Below, piece after piece: positions 1-6,078 of a DNA stretch of 11,434 nt. Origin of the DNA: Clostridia bacterium (GTDB lineage: Bacteria; Bacillota; Clostridia; Oscillospirales; CAG-382); NCBI GenBank assembly GCA_900757905.1, contig CAAEPN010000182.1, positions 1 to 11,434 on the forward strand, in the 5' to 3' direction. The number at the start of each line of letters is the position of its first letter. The stretch's first letter is position 1. The position numbers and the translations under genes are program-made. The notes below the pieces were generated by a model. That model was not told the origin of the DNA. It did not search any database and worked only from the letters and a program-made list of their open reading frames with translations.

Positions 1-717
1 CGACACGGTATCGCCCTCGTTAAACGCGCGATCGACCGACGTGCATTCGGCGTGATTGAGACTGACGCGTCCCGAAGAAACCAACTTTTTCGCCTGTTCC
101 CGCGACAGATTCAACGCTCCCGAAAGCAACGCGTCTAACCGCGGCGACGCAAGCGTTAGCGACAGATCGGCAAAACGCTCGGTTCTTTCGGGCAGCTCAT
201 CCGCCGTTATCTGCTTCACACGCACCTTGTCGCGGCCGATACCGGTAAGACTGTCGCACAAAAACGGCACGACCGTCTGAAGCACGGCAAGATACGCGCA
301 CTTAGCGTCATCAGAGACATAGATATCCCCCACCGCCTCACGTTTAAGGCCGGTCGCCATGACCGAACCGAGAACATCCCGGTGGTCAAAGTTCACAAAG
401 CCGGAACCGATTATCTTCAAATAAGCGATACCGGACTCCGCTTCATATTCGGCAAAGCGCGCGTCAGTTCGGTCATGTTTCTCCGGCGCAAGATAGATAT
501 CCGACGGAAAGAAACCGAGTACCGCGCGTTCCGCATGCATAAAGCCGCCAAAAGCAAGCACAAACAGATCGGGATAGCCGGACGCGAGCTTCTCTGCGGC
601 CAAGTGCTCCTCCGGCGTAAGAAACGCCGTATAGGCCGGTGTGTAGTGCCGGCACGCACGCTCGCATAGATCGCCGATACGCGCATCAAAATTTCTGTTA
701 TCGTTTTTTTCACTCAT
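1..717 (-). CDS. ylmH: YlmH, S4-domain RNA-binding protein (3' end cut by window edge)
   Basis: The reading frame opens with ATG at 717 and stays open to base 1, giving 239 residues; roughly the last 20 of a usual ~257-residue YlmH lie outside. The diagnostic central motif is HRDVLGSVMATGLKREAVGD (residues 112-131). An S4 RNA-binding domain begins near residue 191 (PRLDALLSGALNLSREQAKK, then SSGRVSLN), the alpha-L fold seen in ribosomal protein S4. In Gram-positives YlmH lies beside sepF and ylmG and is linked to division; family members have also been linked to stalled-ribosome rescue. It is probably cytoplasmic and binds structured RNA or ribosomes. An AGGAAAG ribosome site lies about 10 bases upstream of the ATG, and the ylmG stop is 38 bases upstream. 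In Bacillus, divIVA and ileS follow, so they may lie just outside. Identification is firm from the motif, domain order and context. Confidence 0.93.
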   Translation of the reverse strand, partial: MSEKNDNRNFDARIGDLCERACRHYTPAYTAFLTPEEHLAAEKLASGYPDLFVLAFGGFMHAERAVLGFFPSDIYLAPEKHDRTDARFAEYEAESGIAYLKIIGSGFVNFDHRDVLGSVMATGLKREAVGDIYVSDDAKCAYLAVLQTVVPFLCDSLTGIGRDKVRVKQITADELPERTERFADLSLTLASPRLDALLSGALNLSREQAKKLVSSGRVSLNHAECTSVDRAFNEGDTVS

Positions 718-755
718 GATTTTTTTCTTTCCTATCACGAAACTCCGAAGCCGAA

Positions 756-1019
756 TCACAGAAATGTAAGCACGATCGACAATAATATCATGACCGCCAA
801 ATAGGCAAGGTCGATCGGCAGCGCCGACGAGATTCCTAACCGGTCAAACAGCGCTCTTATCGGTTCTAACACCGGTTCGGTGACGGAAAAGACAAAATCC
901 GTAAAGGCATTGTCCACATCCGGCAGCCACGAAAGGATTGCGCTGATAAAAAAGAGGAAGCTCCATGCGTATAAAATCAGCCTGACCGATGAAAGAAGAA
1001 TATAGAGAATACTCTGCAT
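756..1019 (-). CDS. ylmG: YlmG, YggT-family small membrane protein
   Basis: This 87-residue protein has two hydrophobic segments, about residues 5-30 (LSSVRLILYAWSFLFFISAI) and 66-87, joined by a short loop containing the family-type SWLPDVDN and VLEPIRALFDRLG stretches. Length and layout match the YggT/YlmG family, small inner-membrane proteins of unclear biochemical role. Relatives in chloroplasts and cyanobacteria affect nucleoid or division-site organisation. The gene starts six bases after the sepF stop and has no clear Shine-Dalgarno site, so translation is probably coupled to sepF. Its place between sepF and ylmH matches the conserved Firmicute block. The family assignment is strong; the molecular function is unknown. 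Confidence 0.92.
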   Translation of the reverse strand: MQSILYILLSSVRLILYAWSFLFFISAILSWLPDVDNAFTDFVFSVTEPVLEPIRALFDRLGISSALPIDLAYLAVMILLSIVLTFL

Positions 1020-1025
1020 CGCGGA

Positions 1026-1499
1026 TTATTCGTACATCTTATCCTCGGCCGGTGCGGCAGACGGTTCCTCTGTGTCATTGGAAACGTTGACATTATTCGG
1101 CGTGACGGCAAAGGTATTGTCTGCAACCTTTTGCACATCGCCGCTGAGCGCATAAGCCACGCCCGATAGGAAGTCGATAAGGCGCTTGGCCGTTTCTTTA
1201 TTGGTGTTTTCAAGGTTTAAGAGAACCGTTTTATTGTCTAAGAGAAAGTCTGCGATCTGGGTCACAGCGTCGAACTTGGTCGGCGTTACGACTTTCATTT
1301 CAATGGACGAGGAACGGGAAGCAAGCTGTACGCCGTTCTGCGAGGTCTGCGGATAGCCGGGCTGTACGGTCTTGGTATCGCGCGGACGGATGTCTTCGCG
1401 AACCGGTTCCTCCACCTCGTTCGAATAATCGTCCTCCGGATATTCATCCACGTCGTAATCGTTCGGAAACAGCTTTTTTGTCCAATCTTTGAGTCCCAT
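1026..1499 (-). CDS. sepF: SepF, FtsZ membrane anchor and ring-shaping protein
   Basis: SepF binds the FtsZ C-terminal tail, polymerises into arcs and tethers the Z-ring to the membrane. The 157 residues show the expected three parts. An N-terminal amphipathic helix (MGLKDWTKKLF) acts as membrane anchor. An acidic, probably disordered linker spans about 12-64. The compact SepF domain spans about 66-136, with VVTPTKFDAVTQIADFLL, TVLLNLENTNKETAKRLIDF and LSGVAYALSGDVQKVADNTF motifs. A short acidic, proline-containing tail follows. Length is normal (150-200). The start is fixed by a consensus GGAGG site at 1510-1514. No ftsA is visible beside ftsZ, so SepF may be the main or only Z-ring tether encoded in this cluster; that is inference. 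ylmE lies upstream across a 94-base spacer and ylmG follows six bases downstream. Confidence 0.96.
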   Translation of the reverse strand: MGLKDWTKKLFPNDYDVDEYPEDDYSNEVEEPVREDIRPRDTKTVQPGYPQTSQNGVQLASRSSSIEMKVVTPTKFDAVTQIADFLLDNKTVLLNLENTNKETAKRLIDFLSGVAYALSGDVQKVADNTFAVTPNNVNVSNDTEEPSAAPAEDKMYE

Positions 1500-1509
1500 A
1501 ATAAAATAA

Positions 1510-1514
1510 CCTCC
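1510..1514 (-). promoter_or_regulatory. Ribosome binding site of sepF
   Basis: A consensus GGAGG lies ten bases before ATG 1499. It supports that start and suggests strong translation compared with ylmG, which has no visible site. Confidence 0.85.
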
Positions 1515-1593
1515 AAAAATATGTTAAAATTCGCTTAAATGTAGGAATCCGGCGTATCTTGCACTATTTGCAGCCGCCGTTTTATGTGTTCGG

Positions 1594-2343
1594 TCACTGC
1601 CGTTCGCCGAAAATGGCTCTGCCGAGACGCACCATGGTCGAGCCGTTGTGCACAGCCTCCTCATAATCGTCCGACATTCCGGCAGATAACTCATACATAT
1701 CTATATTATCTAACTTTTTCTCGGATATGTCAAGAAACAAATGCAAGATTTTATTAAAAAATTCTCGGTTTTTGTAAATTTTTTCTGAACAGCCACAGGT
1801 CAGTGTTCCCTCCGCCGGAAGCACAAGCTTCGGCGGAATGGTCATAAGTCCCTTCACATGAACGTTTTCAAGCCTTGCAATCCCCTCCAAAAGCTGATAA
1901 ACTTCGTCATAACCGACGCCGCCCTTGCTTGCTTCGCCGGCCGCGTTGACCTCGACAAGGATATCCATGCAAAGATCATGCTTTGCCGCCTGACGGTCGA
2001 TCTCTTCGGCCAAATGCAGCGAATCGACCGAATGGATAAGCTTGACCTTATCGATGATATACTTGACTTTATTGGTCTGAAGACGACCGATAAAATGAAG
2101 CTCGGCGTTGGCAAGGTCATATTTTTCGTACTTTTCAAGCAGTTCTTGAACGCGGTTTTCGCCGATATAGCGCACGCCCTTGGAAATGGCGAAATTAACG
2201 GTATCGGCGTCCACTGTCTTGGTGGCGGCTAACAGCTTGACGCTGTCGGCGCTGCGGCCGGATTCTTTTGCGGCGCACTCGATATTGGCGCGAATCTCGT
2301 TCAGATTTTGTTCAATAATTTCGTGTGAAAACTTTTCTGCCAT
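1594..2343 (-). CDS. ylmE: YggS/YlmE family pyridoxal-phosphate homeostasis protein
   Basis: This is a single-domain PLP-binding protein resembling the barrel domain of alanine racemase. Family members (E. coli YggS, human PLPBP) have no known catalytic activity and control vitamin B6 and amino-acid balance. The PLP lysine is K42 in LLAATKTVD. Other family landmarks are GENRVQE (61-67), HFIGRLQTNK (83-92), HSVDS (104-108), EVNAAGEASKGG (131-142), KGLMTIPP (164-171), ELSAGMSDDY (218-227) and the phosphate-binding end STMVRLGRAIFGER (235-248). At 249 residues it is slightly longer than the usual ~230. The extra length falls around residues 172-216, which include a Cys-Gly-Cys and are coded by a clearly AT-rich stretch (about 1696-1797). 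The gene begins 24 bases after the HlyD-like gene, with a weak AGAGAG-type site. Placement before sepF matches Bacillus ylmE. Confidence 0.95.
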   Translation of the reverse strand: MAEKFSHEIIEQNLNEIRANIECAAKESGRSADSVKLLAATKTVDADTVNFAISKGVRYIGENRVQELLEKYEKYDLANAELHFIGRLQTNKVKYIIDKVKLIHSVDSLHLAEEIDRQAAKHDLCMDILVEVNAAGEASKGGVGYDEVYQLLEGIARLENVHVKGLMTIPPKLVLPAEGTLTCGCSEKIYKNREFFNKILHLFLDISEKKLDNIDMYELSAGMSDDYEEAVHNGSTMVRLGRAIFGERQ

Positions 2344-2367
2344 AGAAATTCACTCTCTTTTTTGCGG

Positions 2368-3678
2368 TTAAGCGATGATTTTTCCGTCAAACAGATCTTT
2401 TCCGCTGACGATAACGCTGTCATATAACGACAGATAGCGGTATACCGGGCCGTCGGAAACCGTCGGAGCCTCCGTCGTGCTGTCAGCTTCGTCGGGCTTA
2501 GGCGCTTCGGGTGCGACGATGTAATAATCCTCATTTTCAAAAAGGATATCCACCAATCGGAAGCGCACGATATCGCCGTCCAGAATATACACGCCCTTTT
2601 TGCCGCCGACAATGCGAAGCGCCTTTTTCGGTACAGCAAAGCCGGTGTAGCTTGTCCCGATGATATCGGCCTCTTGTGTGCGTAAATACGGGAAATCCTC
2701 CGGTGCGGTATTGCCGCGGAACACGAGAAGCGCCGTATCGTCGGAGGTGACCGAAACCGAATGAACAAGCTTCATGGTCACGGTATCCTCGGAAAAGGAC
2801 GGAAAACGTATCTTATAGTATTTTCCGACCTCCAAGGCCGCCGCGCTGTATTTATCGGCCTCGCAGACAAGATGCCACACAAAGTCGGTAACGATTTTCC
2901 CGGCCGTGCGCGATGCAAGCAACGTATCCGGCTCGCAGGCGGTAAGCGCCCGAAAGCTCTCGAGCGTCAGATTCTCTAACTTATCCGGCGTGAAAAGGTT
3001 TTCATAACCGTCCACATCGCCGTAATAATACCCGGACGAGGACGCCCAAAGGCTCTTGGAAACCGAGCTTATCCGGCTCTGAAGCGCACTGCGTTCGCTT
3101 TGCAGCGACGCGATCTCGCCCTGATAGCCGTTATTCATATTGATAATCAGATTTTTCTTGTTTAAGTTGACAAGTAAGCTTTTTTCGGCGGACACCGCGT
3201 CCGCAAGACTGCCGGAGGATACAAGCGCAAACAGCGTATCGAGATCCTCGTCGATTGCTTGGTCGGTTTTGGTAATATCCGTGACATACAGATCGGTATC
3301 GACAACGCTTTTGGAAAGAATATCGATTTTGCGGTCGATGGCGTTTATCTGCTCTTGCAGGCCGGCCGCGTCCGAGGAAGAATAGACATTGGCGAAGATC
3401 TGCCCTTTGGACACGCGCTCGCCGTCCTTCACAAGCGTTACGGTCACGCCGTCGGAGGATTTATCCACCAAATGTTCGTCACGGAAGATATAGCCGGTCG
3501 TTTTACAGGTATCGTATACAGACACAAGCAAAGCCGTTTCGGTTTCGATATTCTGCGTGAAAGTCGGAAGGATCTGGAAAAAAGCGTACACGACCAAAAA
3601 CACCATAAGCGCAAGCAGCGCCACGTTTTTGACAGCCGTTTTCGGGTCGCAGAAAAAATCGGCAAGCTTCTTATTCAT
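2368..3678 (-). CDS. HlyD-like membrane-anchored adaptor protein, function unknown
   Basis: The 436-residue protein has a short cytoplasmic N-terminus and one membrane segment at about 19-38 (VALLALMVFLVVYAFFQIL). The rest should face outside. A barrel-sandwich (lipoyl-like) half spans about 52-100 (TTGYIFRDE and VKDGERVSKGQIFANVYSSS). Helical stretches suited to a coiled-coil hairpin lie at about 104-124 and 183-210. A second lipoyl-like half includes SGYYYGDVDGYENLFTP (215-231), and beta-rich adaptor domains span about 280-390. An acidic Pro/Thr/Ser linker (about 391-411) interrupts the last part. This is the layout of HlyD/membrane-fusion adaptors, but no transporter ATPase, permease or outer-membrane partner is in the window. 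The ATG at 3678 was chosen over 3711 because of an AAAGGAG site at 3688-3694 and an ATGA overlap with the miaA stop. Its place between miaA and ylmE suggests an envelope role linked to division; that is inference. Confidence 0.8.
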   Translation of the reverse strand: MNKKLADFFCDPKTAVKNVALLALMVFLVVYAFFQILPTFTQNIETETALLVSVYDTCKTTGYIFRDEHLVDKSSDGVTVTLVKDGERVSKGQIFANVYSSSDAAGLQEQINAIDRKIDILSKSVVDTDLYVTDITKTDQAIDEDLDTLFALVSSGSLADAVSAEKSLLVNLNKKNLIINMNNGYQGEIASLQSERSALQSRISSVSKSLWASSSGYYYGDVDGYENLFTPDKLENLTLESFRALTACEPDTLLASRTAGKIVTDFVWHLVCEADKYSAAALEVGKYYKIRFPSFSEDTVTMKLVHSVSVTSDDTALLVFRGNTAPEDFPYLRTQEADIIGTSYTGFAVPKKALRIVGGKKGVYILDGDIVRFRLVDILFENEDYYIVAPEAPKPDEADSTTEAPTVSDGPVYRYLSLYDSVIVSGKDLFDGKIIA

Positions 3679-4667
3679 TTTTCCGCGCTCCTTTCCGACT
3701 GCTTTGCACACGCTTCTTCAAAATACATTGTCGCCGCCCGGTATAATTCTTCTTTCGACATGGTATCGACCGCAAAAAAGCGGATATTCGGGTTGCGTCC
3801 GAACCAGGTCAACTGCCGCTTGGCATAATGGCGCGAATTGATCTTCAGCCGTTCGACGCACTCTTCAAGAGTTGCCGTTCCGTCGAAGTAGGGATAGAAC
3901 TCCTTATAGCCGATAGCCTGTCCGGCCGTCGGCGTTTCGCGTAAACCGAGCCGGATAAGTCGTTCGGTCTCCTCCAAAAGTCCGTTTTTCATCATGGCAT
4001 CTACGCGCGTGTCGATACGCTCATATAGCTTTTGCCGGTCGGCAAAGGTAAGACCGATATAGACCGCGTCGCGCGGCTTGGCGCTGTCTCTTGCTTTTTT
4101 CTGCCAAACCGACATGGGTTCGCCGGTCGAAAGGCAGACCTCAAGCGCACGGATAACGCGTTTGACATTTTTCGGGTCGGTCGAAGCGGCACAGACCGGG
4201 TCAAGTGCGGCAAGCCGCGCATGAAGCGCCTCTGCACCGTTTTTTTCGGCAAAATCGGAAAGCTCTTCCCGTAGTCCGGCTTTGACCTCGTATTCGTCAA
4301 ACGGCAGTCCCGAAATGAAGCTGTCGATATACAAGCCCGTTCCGCCGCAGAAAATCGGCGTTTTGCCGCGTTTTTGCAAATCGCTTACACATTCGTAGGC
4401 GCGTTTGACGTAATCTGAAACGCTGAACGGATCGTGGATATCCAGTATATCGAGAAGATGATGCGCAACGCCGCAGGTCTCCTCTTTAGTAGCCTTGGCC
4501 GTGCCGATATCCATGCCGCGGTAAAGCTGCATGGAATCACAGGAGATCACTTCGCCGTCAAAAAGCTGTGCGAGCCGCACGGCAAGCGCCGACTTTCCCG
4601 ACGCGGTCGGACCGACCACGCAGAGGATCGTTTTTGTATTTCCGGCATTCGGAACGGCGTTTGTCAT
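3675..4667 (-). CDS. miaA: MiaA, tRNA dimethylallyltransferase
   Basis: MiaA transfers a dimethylallyl group from DMAPP to N6 of A37 in tRNAs reading UNN codons, the first step toward ms2i6A, in the cytoplasm. From ATG 4667 the protein has 330 residues, typical for the family. It shows the P-loop GPTASGKS (19-26), the signature SCDSMQLYRGMDIGTAK (42-58), VAHHLLDI (67-74), CGGTGLYIDSFISG (107-120), an AIGYKEFYPY segment and the C-terminal RHYAKRQLTWFGRNP. The upstream ATG at 4724 would add 19 residues and begins inside a hairpin. ATG 4667 has an AAGGAG site at 4675-4680, seven bases away, and places the P-loop at the usual distance. The stop overlaps the next start as ATGA. In many Firmicutes miaA follows mutL, so linkage to ftsZ is less usual. 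Confidence 0.95.
   Translation of the reverse strand: MTNAVPNAGNTKTILCVVGPTASGKSALAVRLAQLFDGEVISCDSMQLYRGMDIGTAKATKEETCGVAHHLLDILDIHDPFSVSDYVKRAYECVSDLQKRGKTPIFCGGTGLYIDSFISGLPFDEYEVKAGLREELSDFAEKNGAEALHARLAALDPVCAASTDPKNVKRVIRALEVCLSTGEPMSVWQKKARDSAKPRDAVYIGLTFADRQKLYERIDTRVDAMMKNGLLEETERLIRLGLRETPTAGQAIGYKEFYPYFDGTATLEECVERLKINSRHYAKRQLTWFGRNPNIRFFAVDTMSKEELYRAATMYFEEACAKQSERSAEK
3688..3694 (-). promoter_or_regulatory. Ribosome binding site of the HlyD-like gene, inside the end of miaA
   Basis: AAAGGAG lies nine bases before ATG 3678, within the last codons of miaA. The start and the miaA stop share ATGA (3675-3678), so ribosomes can re-initiate. This selects 3678 over the ATG at 3711. Confidence 0.85.
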
Positions 4668-4674
4668 GCGGCTT

Positions 4675-4680
4675 CTCCTT
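4675..4680 (-). promoter_or_regulatory. Ribosome binding site of miaA
   Basis: AAGGAG lies seven bases before ATG 4667 and selects this start over the upstream ATG at 4724, which falls in the stem-loop. Confidence 0.85.
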
Positions 4681-4711
4681 TTTTTCATTTTTCCGGCATT
4701 TGGAGCCTTGA

Positions 4712-4767
4712 ACGGAAACAGCATCCGCCTCCGCCGTATTTCGGCGTGCGGATGCTGTAAATTCCGT
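4712..4767. other. Long bulged stem-loop between ftsZ and miaA
   Basis: ACAGCATCCGC (4718-4728) pairs perfectly with GCGGATGCTGT (4748-4758). The pairing continues outward, ACGGAA (4712-4717) with TTCCGT (4762-4767), past a 3-base bulge, and inward, CGCCG (4732-4736) with CGGCG (4742-4746). That gives about 17 outer base pairs plus 5 inner ones in the transcript just after the ftsZ stop. No clear T-run follows on either strand (the minus strand continues TTCAAGG), so a classic intrinsic terminator is not supported. It could be a processing or stability element separating ftsZ mRNA from miaA, or a partial terminator. Confidence 0.65.
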
Positions 4768-4783
4768 AAAATTATGTTTTAAA

Positions 4784-5914
4784 TTAAAGACCGATATTGA
4801 AGCGGTTGCTGCGTCTGCCAAACACCTGCGGAATATCGATATCGTCGTTCGAAGTCTTTTCTTCCGAAACGGCTTTGACAACATCGGATTCTTCCTTGGC
4901 AGCTTCGCCGTCGAGAACCGGCTTGGAAACGACCTTGGAGGCTGTCTTGTTATCGCCTGCGTCAAAACCGGTAGCGATAACGGTCACGCGCATTTCGTCC
5001 TCAAGTTCGGGATCGAACGCAACGCCCCAAATGACGTTTGCATCGGGATGAGCCTCTTGACCGACAAGGCTTGCAGCGTATTCCACTTCGTCAAGACCGA
5101 TATCCGGCGAAGAAGTGAAGTTGATGATAATGCCCTTGCTTCCGGTAATCGAGGTTTCGAGAAGCGGACTGGAGATAGCGGATTTTGCAGCGACCTCTGC
5201 CTTATCCTTGCCCTGTGCCGTGCCGACGCCCATATGTGCAAGACCGGCGTTCTGCATGGTGGTAACGACGTCGTTGAAGTCGAGGTTCATGAAGGAAGGA
5301 ACGTTGATAAGGTCGGTAATGCTCTGAACGCCGCGGCGCAGAACGTCGTCAGCGACCTGGAAAGCATTGGCAAGCGTGAGTCTGCCAGTTTCGGAAACGC
5401 ACTTTAAGCGTTCGTTCGGAATGATGATGATGGAATCGACGTGCTGCTTGAGGTTGGAAATGCCGGCTTCGGCCTGTTCCATCTTCTTTTTGCCTTCAAA
5501 AGCGAAAGGCTTGGTCACAACGCCGATGGTAAGTACGCCCATATCCTTTGCGAGCTTTGCAATAACAGGAGCAGCACCCGTACCGGTGCCGCCACCCATG
5601 CCGGCGGTAATGAACACCATGTCGGTGCCGTCAAGAATCTTCTTGATATCATCTAAATTTTCTTCGGCTGCGTTTTTGCCGACGTCGGGATTGGCACCTG
5701 CGCCGCGTCCTTTGGTAAGCTTTTCACCGATAAGAATCTTGCCCGGAGCCGCACAGCGGTGAAGCGCCTGCTTATCGGTATTGACGGCGACAAAATCCAC
5801 GCCCTTTACATCCTCGCTCACCATGCGGTTGACAGCGTTATTACCTGCACCGCCGACACCGATCACTTTTATTTTCGCGCCGGAATCCAAGCTTGCGTCA
5901 TAATCGAAATTCAT
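4784..5914 (-). CDS. ftsZ: FtsZ, tubulin-like division GTPase
   Basis: FtsZ polymerises on GTP to form the Z-ring that organises septation. From ATG 5914 the protein has 376 residues, a normal length. It shows the nucleotide-binding loop IGVGGAGNNAVNRM (18-31), VNTDKQAL (44-51), the tubulin signature GGGTGTGAAP (107-116), and the T7 catalytic loop NLDFNDV (210-216) with both acidic residues. A variable linker spans about 318-356. The C-terminal binding peptide is DDIDIPQVFGRRSNRFN (357-373). The frame is open upstream to 6037, but ATG 5914 is chosen because it gives the canonical FtsZ N-terminus and has an AGGAGG site at 5923-5928, eight bases away. The AT-rich spacer upstream holds its own promoter candidate, so ftsZ may be expressed partly independently of the wall-synthesis genes. 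No ftsA precedes it. Confidence 0.98.
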   Translation of the reverse strand: MNFDYDASLDSGAKIKVIGVGGAGNNAVNRMVSEDVKGVDFVAVNTDKQALHRCAAPGKILIGEKLTKGRGAGANPDVGKNAAEENLDDIKKILDGTDMVFITAGMGGGTGTGAAPVIAKLAKDMGVLTIGVVTKPFAFEGKKKMEQAEAGISNLKQHVDSIIIIPNERLKCVSETGRLTLANAFQVADDVLRRGVQSITDLINVPSFMNLDFNDVVTTMQNAGLAHMGVGTAQGKDKAEVAAKSAISSPLLETSITGSKGIIINFTSSPDIGLDEVEYAASLVGQEAHPDANVIWGVAFDPELEDEMRVTVIATGFDAGDNKTASKVVSKPVLDGEAAKEESDVVKAVSEEKTSNDDIDIPQVFGRRSNRFNIGL

Positions 5915-5922
5915 TGAAACTT

Positions 5923-5928
5923 CCTCCT
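5923..5928 (-). promoter_or_regulatory. Ribosome binding site of ftsZ
   Basis: A perfect AGGAGG lies eight bases before ATG 5914. It decides the start against the open frame that extends upstream to 6037. Confidence 0.9.
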
Positions 5929-5995
5929 GTTTTATCGTCTGAATATGTATTTTTAATATAAGTGAAAGAATGATAAAGTTATCTATACATCTTAT

Positions 5996-6024
5996 ATAAT
6001 AAACTTTTTTGCGCGTTTTTGCAA
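5996..6024 (-). promoter_or_regulatory. Candidate sigma-A promoter for ftsZ
   Basis: On the minus strand, TTGCAA (6019-6024) is followed after exactly 17 bases by TATTAT (5996-6001), close to the TTGACA/TATAAT consensus, in an AT-rich spacer about 80 bases upstream of the ftsZ start. A transcript would begin near 5990 and carry a leader of about 70-80 bases. This fits the common pattern of ftsZ having its own promoter inside the dcw cluster. It is based on sequence pattern only. Confidence 0.6.
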
Positions 6025-6043
6025 GAGCTTTTGACAAAAACCG

Positions 6044-6063
6044 AGTGTCTTAACACTTTTTTT
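6044..6063. terminator. Weak hairpin with T-run between ftsQ and ftsZ
   Basis: AGTGT (6044-6048) and ACACT (6053-6057) form a 5-bp stem with a 4-base loop. On the plus strand a run of seven Ts (6057-6063) follows. On the minus strand, the direction of the genes, the stem is followed by CGG and then five Ts. The stem is short and AT-leaning, so it would be at most a partial terminator after ftsQ. Confidence 0.3.
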
Positions 6064-6078
6064 ACAATTTTGCAGTAT

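Noticed and set aside
417..713. Minus-strand frames of 98 and 64 codons near the left edge
   Set aside because: They are out-of-frame shadows of ylmH. The true ylmH frame runs off the window, and its translation shows the family motif and S4 domain.
1858..2232. Plus-strand open frame of 124 codons opposite ylmE
   Set aside because: It is antisense to a clear PLP-binding gene and has no recognisable domain. The same holds for the other plus-strand frames in the window, including those at 3259-3828, 7710-8189 and 10434-11036.
4641..4704. Imperfect direct repeat of TCCGGCATTyGGA, 51 bases apart
   Set aside because: Two short copies around the miaA start, probably chance or a local duplication. 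There are no further copies and no link to a mobile element.
4668..4724. Longer miaA with start at 4724
   Set aside because: The extra 19 residues lie in the spacer hairpin and lack a ribosome site. ATG 4667 has AAGGAG and the normal distance to the P-loop.
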